Positions 31,563 to 39,200 of a stretch of DNA of 41,984 nucleotides are shown here, piece by piece. Each line of letters begins with the position of its first letter. Position 1 is the first letter of the stretch. A model generated the notes under the pieces. The model saw only the letters and a program-made list of their open reading frames with translations. It searched no databases and had not been told where the DNA came from. The position numbers and the translations under genes are program-made. The DNA comes from Candidatus Gastranaerophilales bacterium (lineage in GTDB: Bacteria; Cyanobacteriota; Vampirovibrionia; Gastranaerophilales; Gastranaerophilaceae): contig CALUPM010000009.1 in assembly GCA_944322665.1 (NCBI GenBank), positions 1-41,984 on the forward strand, given 5' to 3'.

Positions 31563-32525
31563 TTAGTTATTTGAAAAATTTAAAAAACATGCGCTTTTAT
31601 GATTTGCTCCGACTTCAAAATACGGAGGATTTTGTTTTTCACACGGTGCAAAACAATTTTTGCACCTCGGATGAAAACGGCAGCCTGAAATATTTTCTCT
31701 AATACTTGGCGGCTGACCTTGAATTGTTTCAAGTTTTTCTCCGCGGTTTGCCGGAATAGAATTTAATAGAGCAAGCGAATAAGGATGATTTGTATTTTTG
31801 AAAAATTCTCCCGCGGGCGCGCTTTCTACAATGCGGCCTGCGTACATAACAGCGATATCATCGGCATTTTCCCCGACAAGCGCAAGGTCATGGGTAATTA
31901 ATAAAATAGAAGTTCCGGTTTGATTTTTAATATCTTCAAGAAGTTTCATAATCTGTGCCTGAATGGTAACATCAAGAGCTGTTGTGGGTTCATCCGCAAT
32001 AATAATCCGCGCCTTACATGCAAGCGCCATTGCAATTATTGCCCTCTGCTTCATACCTCCTGAAAACTCGTGAGGATAAGATTTTAATCTTTCTTTTGCA
32101 CAGGGAATTTGAACCATTTCCAGTGCTTCAAGTGCTTTTTTTTCGGCTTCTGCACCTTTCAAATCCTGATGTATTTTTATAACCTCAAGAAGCTGGTTTC
32201 CGACAGTATAAAGCGGATTTAAAGATGTCATCGGATCCTGCGGAATAAGCGCAATTTCAGCCCCGCGGATTTTGTGCATTTCTTTTTCGCTTAATTCAAG
32301 CAGATTTTGATTTTTGTAAATAATTTCTCCGCCCGTGATTTTTGCATTCTTTGGTAAAAGCCTTAAAATACTCATTGCGCTGATTGTTTTGCCGCAGCCG
32401 CTCTCTCCGACAAGCGCCAGCATCTTCCCCTGCATAAGCGAAAAACTGACGTCATAGAGCGCCTGACAAAATCCGCTCTCTGTCTTGAATCCAAGGTTTA
32501 AATTATTAACCTCTAAAACTTTCAT
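31563..32525 (-). CDS. Oligopeptide/dipeptide ABC transporter ATP-binding protein (OppD/DppD type)
   Basis: Cytosolic ATPase subunit of a peptide importer. 320 aa. Walker A GESGCGKT (about 40-47), Q-loop region LIPQDPMTSLNPL, signature FSGGMKQR, Walker B IIIADEPTTALD, H-loop LLITHD, and the C-terminal Cys-containing oligopeptide extension (GCRFHPRCKNCFAPCEKQNP). No permease, binding protein or OppF is adjacent, so partners must be elsewhere. No SD; TATAAT ends 7 nt before the ATG. Confidence 0.92.
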   Translation of the reverse strand: MKVLEVNNLNLGFKTESGFCQALYDVSFSLMQGKMLALVGESGCGKTISAMSILRLLPKNAKITGGEIIYKNQNLLELSEKEMHKIRGAEIALIPQDPMTSLNPLYTVGNQLLEVIKIHQDLKGAEAEKKALEALEMVQIPCAKERLKSYPHEFSGGMKQRAIIAMALACKARIIIADEPTTALDVTIQAQIMKLLEDIKNQTGTSILLITHDLALVGENADDIAVMYAGRIVESAPAGEFFKNTNHPYSLALLNSIPANRGEKLETIQGQPPSIRENISGCRFHPRCKNCFAPCEKQNPPYFEVGANHKSACFLNFSNN

Positions 32526-32532
32526 ATAATAA

Positions 32533-32538
32533 ATTATA
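32533..32538 (-). promoter_or_regulatory. -10 box immediately before the oppD-like gene
   Basis: TATAAT on the minus strand ending 7 nt before the ATG at 32525; the -35 region is poor. Confidence 0.45.
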
Positions 32539-32609
32539 CACTATAAATCAAAAAATAAATAACTCCGGCGGGTACTTTCTTTTGCCTTACAGCGAAGATC
32601 TGAGCGCAT

Positions 32610-32641
32610 AAAAAGACCGTCCTTTTACAGACGGTCTTTTT
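32610..32641. terminator. Bidirectional intrinsic terminator
   Basis: AAAAAGACCGTC (32610-32621) pairs with GACGGTCTTTTT (32630-32641) around an 8-nt loop. On the minus strand it ends the 561-aa protein gene before oppD. Confidence 0.92.
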
Positions 32642-32665
32642 TATATAAATACAGACAGATTTTAA

Positions 32666-34351
32666 TTAAGGTTTAAGAAAGATATATTTTGTCGGGTTTT
32701 CTTTTGCCAGTCTTTCGGCTTCTTCTTCAGCCTTTTGCTGGCTCGGAAGTTCGTCAACAAGTACATTCTGGTTACAATCCTGAACTTTGTAGCTGTCACC
32801 CGGATAAGTTACCGGATTGTAGTAATTCAGTTTGACTTTTTTGACTATTCCCAGATCTACTTTTCCATTATTGAATACATAATCTACACCGTTGACGGTT
32901 TTTGTATCCGGAAGCTGTATTTTACCCTGTTTAAGACCTTTGCCGGCACCAAAGAGGTCATTTCTCAGAGCCATAATATCAGCGTGAGTCATCGGCTTTC
33001 CGTCTGCACGTTTGTATTTGCCCATTACGACGTTGTACGGGTTGTCACCTTTAATTATTATATTGCCGTTCTTGTCTTTTTCTTTAATTCCGGCACGTAC
33101 ATAATAATCGTGAACTTTTACACCATCATTTTTGCCGATACTCAACTGGCAGAGTTCAGGTTCAGGTTCCGTTTCGTCATCATCATCTCCAGTAGGAGTC
33201 GGCGTTACAACAACAGTATCGTCATCATCGTCGTCATCATCACCTGCCGGCGGAACCGTTCCCGGAATTTCATCAATTTTTTGGGCATCAATTTCCGGAT
33301 GTTCATCGCAGAATTTTGCAATTTCATAAGCCGCCATAAGTTCTCTGTCGTTGACTTTTTTGCCTGTCAATTCGCCGTAAGCAAGCTTCAGGATGAATGC
33401 TTTATCTTCATCGGAAATATTTTCCATTTTGAGAATAGCCTTCATCATTTTCTGGTTTTTCTCGCCGCGGATTCGTGTTTCGATATTCTTTTCACCTTTT
33501 GCAACGATTTCTTCTGCCGTATTTCCGTTAAAGATATCCTTGCCGCCGTTATCTTTAACTACTGCAGCAAGTGCTAATGCCGGGATTACGCTTGCAAGAA
33601 GTCCTCTTAATGCGCCGACACCAACTGCATTTGAGGTGTGAATAGTATCAAGCAGTTCACTGGAACCTGCGTTAGGCCCTGCACTATGAATACCGTAAAC
33701 ATTACTTGTAAAGTCTGCGCCGACAAGTGACCCTACACCTGCACCGACTCCGAGAACCCCGAGTGCGGCAAGCGTTTTGTAAAGCCACGTAAGATCTTTT
33801 TCTCTTTCGTAACCGGCACGTTTCATAGCGCGTCTTATCGTTCTTTTGCCGACACCGTAATCAGAAGCGGCTGTTGAAATTTCATCAAGGTTTGCTTTGT
33901 TGTCAAAACCTGTGTACTTGCCTAATCTTCTTTTGTACATGTCGCTTGAAAATTCGCCGTTGATATAAAAATCTTCGGGATTGTCAGCTATAATTCCGCG
34001 GACTTTTGCATCAAACTTTTTGTCAGGATCGAGATAAACATGATCTCTGTCAGGCATCGCCTTCTGTGCTGCCTCCATCTGTGCCCTGTCAATGTAAACC
34101 ATTCTGTCATCTACTACTGCTGCAGCCTTTTCATTTTTCATAGTGTTTTTAGCGCAGGCATTAGCTTCTTTCTGGGTAAGTTCCGGAATATCACGTCTGT
34201 ATTCCGCAGCTTTTTCTTTCTGAAAAACAGTTCTTGCATCTTTGTCTGTTTTCAATGCCCTTGCTTTTAGCCTGTCCAATCTTGAACGTCTGTACTGACC
34301 GTCCTCATACTTTGCAGGCTGCGCAGCTACTCCTTTTACTGCATCTGTCAT
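32666..34351 (-). CDS. Large lineage-type membrane protein with poly-Asp linker and LysM-like C-terminus
   Basis: 561 aa; no overall family recognised. Residues 1-190 are charged and helical with many Lys/Arg/Asp, including EISTAASDYGVGKRTIRRAMKRAGY, which resembles a helix-turn-helix. Two hydrophobic segments follow (about 196-218 and 246-268). A linker of eight consecutive Asp and a later DDDD/EPEPE run separate a C-terminal domain. There, YYVRAGI...KGDNPYNVVMGKYK...ADIMALRNDL...GKIQLPD is reminiscent of a LysM repeat. No signal peptide at the N-terminus. AAAGGGGA precedes the ATG. Function unknown; envelope association is inferred. Confidence 0.72.
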   Translation of the reverse strand: MTDAVKGVAAQPAKYEDGQYRRSRLDRLKARALKTDKDARTVFQKEKAAEYRRDIPELTQKEANACAKNTMKNEKAAAVVDDRMVYIDRAQMEAAQKAMPDRDHVYLDPDKKFDAKVRGIIADNPEDFYINGEFSSDMYKRRLGKYTGFDNKANLDEISTAASDYGVGKRTIRRAMKRAGYEREKDLTWLYKTLAALGVLGVGAGVGSLVGADFTSNVYGIHSAGPNAGSSELLDTIHTSNAVGVGALRGLLASVIPALALAAVVKDNGGKDIFNGNTAEEIVAKGEKNIETRIRGEKNQKMMKAILKMENISDEDKAFILKLAYGELTGKKVNDRELMAAYEIAKFCDEHPEIDAQKIDEIPGTVPPAGDDDDDDDDTVVVTPTPTGDDDDETEPEPELCQLSIGKNDGVKVHDYYVRAGIKEKDKNGNIIIKGDNPYNVVMGKYKRADGKPMTHADIMALRNDLFGAGKGLKQGKIQLPDTKTVNGVDYVFNNGKVDLGIVKKVKLNYYNPVTYPGDSYKVQDCNQNVLVDELPSQQKAEEEAERLAKENPTKYIFLKP

Positions 34352-34442
34352 GATTTTCCCCTTTCAAATTTGACCTTTTCCTTTTCATAAAATAGTGTGT
34401 GCTATTTTACCCCTATGCTTTTATAAACAATTTTGGTCTTCA

Positions 34443-34468
34443 AAAATTGCATGAAAACATGCAATTTT
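34443..34468. terminator. 11-bp hairpin in the gap upstream of the poly-Asp gene
   Basis: AAAATTGCATG (34443-34453) and CATGCAATTTT (34458-34468) around AAAA. T-rich exits on both sides suggest a weak terminator for the CDF gene, or an operator. The rest of this 237-bp gap (34352-34588) holds no gene. Confidence 0.5.
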
Positions 34469-34588
34469 ACGGGGTTAAAATCTGCAAACTCTTGCAGGAC
34501 AAGGGGAATTAGTCATTAAAATTTTCTTAACAAAACGTAATATTTAACTCCGGAATTTTTATTTTTAACTGCCGGAAAATGCCAGAAA

Positions 34589-35491
34589 CTATTGTCCGGT
34601 ATTTTTAGCAGAGCATTTTGCACATTCAGGCTCTGCATGGATAGATATATTACAAATTCCGAGAGTATCTTTTATTTTATCTTCTATTTTGTCACAAATG
34701 TCGTGACAATGCTTAATTGTCATATCTTCCGGAAAAACAAGAGTCATCTCAATAAGTTTTTCAGGCCCTGAGCAGCGGGATTTCAAATCTTTATAACTTA
34801 TAACCCCTTCCTGTTTCATTTCTTTAATAGCCGCTTCTATTTTCTTTAAATCTTCTTCCGGCAGCGCACCGTCCAGAAGGTTATTGAGAGTTGTTTTTGA
34901 TATTGAAAAACCTGTTTTGAGAATAAATAAAGCAACCAGAATTGCAATCAGCGGGTCGAGTATTTCAAGACCTGTAACTCTAATTAAAACCAAACCGGCA
35001 AGAACTCCCAGCGACGACCAGATGTCTGTTCTAAGATGTTCACCGTCAGCCATTAGCGAAATTGAATTAGTTTTTTTACCGACATAAAAAAGGTAAGAAC
35101 TTACAAGAAAATTTGCGACAACGGCAATTGACATAACTATTATGCCGAGAGTCGTTTCAGCTTCCATTGAGGCACCGGAAATAATTTTTTTGGAAGCTTC
35201 AAAAACAATATAAAACGCAGCAAAAATAATCAATCCGCCTTCAATAAACCCTGACATATCCTCGTATCTTCCGTGTCCGAAAGGATGATCTCTGTCGGCA
35301 GGTTCCGAGGACTTCATAACAGCAAAAAACGTGAGAACCGACGCCAGAAAATCACTCAGAGAATGAATTGCCTCCGAAATTATACTGATACTTCCGGATA
35401 TGGCACCTGCAACAAGTTTCAGAATTATTATAACGGCATTGGAAATTATGGAAAGCCCTGCCGCGGCTTTTTTCTCTAATACATTTTGCAT
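34589..35491 (-). CDS. Cation diffusion facilitator (CDF) metal transporter
   Basis: Proton-coupled exporter of divalent metals in the inner membrane. 300 aa from the ATG at 35491: six helices (about 12-200) and a cytosolic ferredoxin-like C-terminal domain. HSLSD in helix 2 and HLRTD in helix 5 are the HxxxD metal sites typical of Zn/Cd exporters. DRDHPFGHGRYED is the family loop, and the tail carries ECAKCS. A longer frame reaching 35596 runs into the rhuM remnant and is unlikely. No SD; TTTACT-17-CATAAT ends 6 nt before the ATG. Confidence 0.9.
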   Translation of the reverse strand: MQNVLEKKAAAGLSIISNAVIIILKLVAGAISGSISIISEAIHSLSDFLASVLTFFAVMKSSEPADRDHPFGHGRYEDMSGFIEGGLIIFAAFYIVFEASKKIISGASMEAETTLGIIVMSIAVVANFLVSSYLFYVGKKTNSISLMADGEHLRTDIWSSLGVLAGLVLIRVTGLEILDPLIAILVALFILKTGFSISKTTLNNLLDGALPEEDLKKIEAAIKEMKQEGVISYKDLKSRCSGPEKLIEMTLVFPEDMTIKHCHDICDKIEDKIKDTLGICNISIHAEPECAKCSAKNTGQ

Positions 35492-35497
35492 AAAGGA

Positions 35498-35526
35498 ATT
35501 ATGGCATTTTAAACGCCAAAAGTAAA
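35498..35526 (-). promoter_or_regulatory. CDF gene promoter within the rhuM remnant
   Basis: Minus strand: TTTACT (35526-35521), 17-bp spacer, CATAAT (35503-35498), then 6 nt and the ATG at 35491. It overlaps the last codons of the decayed rhuM frame. Confidence 0.55.
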
Positions 35527-36068
35527 GAGGGTTTTTCAACTTTGAAGAAGAATTTTGTTTCCTCAGCATTAGAATTGTAATCCGTACTTGTTGCATAGAT
35601 ATCCAAAATTTGGCGGTAGAAAACTTTCTCTGAAGAACGAATATCCCTGATACGTTCTAAAAGTTCTTGCCAGTAGCCTCCGCCGCCTGCTTGTTTTAAT
35701 AAATCGTCATTCAGTGCAAAACCTTTTTTCATATATTCTTTTAAAATTTGTGTTGCCCAAATTCTAAATTATGTACCACGTAAAGATTTTACACGGTAGC
35801 CAACAGAAATTATAACATCAAGATTGTAGTGCTTGGTATTATAATTTTTTCCATCGGATGCAGTTGTCAAGTAATCCTTGACAACTGCATTTTCCAGAAG
35901 CTCTCCTTCTTCAAAAATATTTTTAATATGCAGGCTTATATTCTGTTTTGTATTTTGAACAGTTCTGCCATTTGATTTTGCGTAAGCCAGACTGTTTCGT
36001 TTTCTATTCTTACATCAATTTTCGTTCGCCCGTCTTGAGTCTGGTAAATTATAATTTCATTTTCCAAG
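35499..36068 (-). pseudogene. Decayed rhuM-family gene
   Basis: RhuM/virulence-associated proteins are about 330 aa, common beside mobile DNA, of unclear function. From TTG 36068 (AAAGGA upstream) the frame gives ENEIIIYQTQDGRTKIDVR and VWLTQNQMAELF, then is lost by a one-base deletion near 35,950. The next frame gives SLHIKNIFEEGELLENAVVK and HYNLDVIISVGYRVKSL, and ends at an in-frame TAA (35771-35769) where the family has RGTQFRIWAT. The same frame then resumes: KKGFALNDDLLKQAGGGGYW and VFYRQILDIYAT, ending after FFKV in unrelated residues. The C-terminal 130 or so residues are missing. Three separate lesions mean it is not functional. Confidence 0.88.
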
Positions 36069-36129
36069 CTATAATCCTTTATTTTATGCAATTATAACAT
36101 ATATTAGCTATGATGACGAATCCTCAATT

Positions 36130-36226
36130 TTAATCGTATCTTAAACCATTTTTTAGCAAAATGCGGTATTCCTTATCCAGAATTCTGATTGTATCAGCTT
36201 CTTCAGGTGTCAACTTCTCAAATATA
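36130..36226 (-). pseudogene. Short gene remnant
   Basis: Immediately after the autotransporter stop a frame reads FEKLTPEEADTIRILDKEY, continues RILLKNGLRYD and stops at 36130. It has no start codon or SD and looks like the C-terminal end of a lost gene. Its parent family is not recognised. Confidence 0.4.
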
Positions 36227-36227
36227 A

Positions 36228-39200
36228 TTAAATATTTTCATTTGGCTTAGTTTCATGCCCGAAGATATACCTTAGCCCGGCATTAGCTGCGATACCGTTT
36301 CGTCCGCCGTTACGGATTAGGACTTGCCCGTAGGCCGTAAAGTTATCGTTTATTGTTTGCTGGATACCCAAACCATACTGAACATAAGGTTTCATGCTTA
36401 AATCAGGCAGTGTTGCCATATTGGCTGTAAACTGCGAATCGTTCATAATATTCCAGTTCATTCCTGCTGTTAAGTATGGCTGCCAGCCGTTTCTGGTATT
36501 GAGGGCAAATCTTACGTTCGGAGAAATTTGTAATGCGTGCAGAGGGTCGCCGTTTATGCTTACGCCTGCTGCGTTTGTGTAATCAAATGTGTTTACGAAT
36601 GTATAGCTTAAGAGTAGACTTGGCTGGATGATGAATTTGCCGTCTTTAAATTCAAAATTGTACCCGGTTTTGTTTGCAACACCTGCCATAAACATCGGGA
36701 AATCCTCACTGCCATAGCGTGTGCTTGCGTCTGCTACGCTCGCTCCTGCGTTTACTGTTAAACCTGTGAAGAAGTTGCCTTTATAGTAAGTTCCGGTTAA
36801 GCCGAGGTTGCCGCCATTCTGGTAAATGCTGTTGCCGTTGAATGACTGGTGGCTTCCAAGATATGATACATGGGCACTCAAGACTCCTTCGCCGCCATTC
36901 TTGAATTGATGAATTCCGCTATCTCCGCCGATGAATGTGCCGTATGAGAAACTTCCGACACTCGGGCCGTTTTTCAATCCGACGCTGTCATAAGATGCAA
37001 ACGGTCTTACCCATGTTCCGCCTGAATTTGTTTCGTTTACTTTGTAAGTCACGCTGTCTGCTTCTTCTGTTATAGCATATCTGTTTGCTTGTTTTTGTGC
37101 AAGTCTGACGCTTGCAGGGTTAAGCATTCTCATATCCATATTGTTAAAGGCATTGTTATAAGTATCTAGCATACTTACATATCCGCCTAGTTGAGCTGCA
37201 ACCGGGCCGGTCATTACTGACGGATTTATGTTGTTATAGTTTTCGCTTGAGCCGCGGGAGAAAGTGAAGTTTCCTGTTGATGGATTGTATCCTACTCCGT
37301 ATTTGTAGATTGGAGAATATGCAACTTCCGTTACTGTTGTTCCGATATGGCTTGCAAGAGAATCATTTTCCCCTAACATTACGGATGGTTCTACTGCGTT
37401 AATTTCTACTTTATCTTTTGCTGCGTCACTTAAGAGATTTATTTCACTGACATTCAGGATTGCGTCTTTATTTGCGGTTGCACTGTCTGCCGTAATCTTA
37501 TCCATTGTTTCTTTTGCAAGGTCAGCATCAAGCATAATGTTTGAATTTGAATTAATATTTATTGCGGCAAGATCAATTGTTCCGACTGCGTTATTGGCAA
37601 GATTTAATGTACCGCCGTTAAAATTCAAAGTGTTTTTATTTCCCTGACCGTTTAAGTATTCATCTTTTGTAAAACTTACCGTTCCATTGTTAAGGTTGTA
37701 GTTTACACCGTCAACGTAGGTATTATGGATTGTGTTTGTATTTTCGTTCGTTAATGTCAACTGCTGAACTTTATTATTAAAAGAAATATTTCCGTCACCA
37801 TTCAGTCTAAGTTCGTTTGCGGAATTTGCGGAACTTATTTTGTCATTGACCGTAATCCCTTTGCCGTTTTGAGTGTTTAAGAAGGCTTTTGAAGTTGTAC
37901 CGTCAAGATAAATTACGTCTGTATCCGAGTTATTTCCTAATGAAATATCGTTGTTTGATGCGTTAATATTTACAGCACCGCCGTCATTGACTGTTAAAGC
38001 ACCTTTTCTTTCCGGCACAGGTGCAAAGCCTTTAATGTTTGTGTCGTTAAAAGATAAGGTTTGTCCGTTGTTTATTGCAAATCCTACATTATCTTCACCG
38101 TCAAGAGTATAACCGTTCCCGTTTACTGTTAAAGATTTTCCGCCAAGTTCGCCTGTCCAGCCTGTTTCAGAATTTGTTCCAGTGATTTTAATATCGCTGT
38201 TTGCTGAAAAAACTCTGTCATCTGACAAAGCGACATCCACCCCGCCGACTTTATCTGTCTGGTTTACGGCAACTGTAAACCCGTCAGTTTTCAGGGCTTC
38301 GCCGTTTTCATCCGCAAGGCGGTTCACTGTAAGGTTGTTATCTTTTGCTTTTATTGTGTAAATATAATCGTTTGTCAGAGTATTTATTCCATTTTCGGGT
38401 GTTTTCAATTCCATTCCGTCAGGTGTAATTGAGGCTGTGTATTCGTTTTTGGTTGTATCTGCAAAGTCTGACATAATATTTACGTTTTTGAGATTTAATG
38501 TTCCTGTTGCGGTAGTTGCTTTGATTGTGTCAAAAATCTGATCAGAACTTGCAAGGTTCATGTCTATTTTAAGGTTTGCGTTGTTAGAAGTTAAACTGTT
38601 GAGGTTCATTCCGCCTACATTATTATTTGCTAAATCAAGCAGGGAGCCTTCTTCTAGGGTTAAGTCAGTTCTGTCAAGGTAATTGTCTTTTGTTAAAGCA
38701 AGTGTTCCCGCTTTCAAATTTACCGCAAGTGCAGAATTTTCATCAGGCGATACAAAATTATCCACAATTATTTTTCCGACCGATGATAGATTTTCGTATA
38801 AATCATTGACAGAAGAATTATTGATATCTATAACTGAATTTTTACCAGTGATACCGCCATCAAAAGAAATGGTTTTACCTTCATTTGCATTCAGATAAAG
38901 TTTGTTATTTTCAAGGTAAATATCAGCACCTTTATCAGCTTTATTGCCGCTGAATTTTACATCTTTGTTTAGGGCTGTTATACGTGTACCCATTTCAACC
39001 CCTAACTCATCTAAAACGATTACCAGGTCTGCTAAATCACCATTATAACCAGTATAAACAGCACCGCCTTCTTTGGCACTGTTATTAGTAAAGTTTGTAT
39101 CTACTATTCTGACAGGTGCACTGTTTGCATAAATTGCTCCACCTTTTTCCGCAGAGGAATTTCCATTGAATGTTGAATCGGCTATAGTGGTTTGTGCCAG

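Noticed and set aside
32735-33577. Long rightward open frame (280 codons) opposite the poly-Asp protein
   Set aside because: No SD, biased Phe/Ile/Val composition typical of an antisense shadow, and fully inside a better supported gene with an SD and terminator.
35499-35596. Longer CDF start extending the protein upstream into the rhuM remnant
   Set aside because: Extra residues do not resemble CDF N-termini, and a promoter-like -10 lies between the upstream start and the ATG at 35491.
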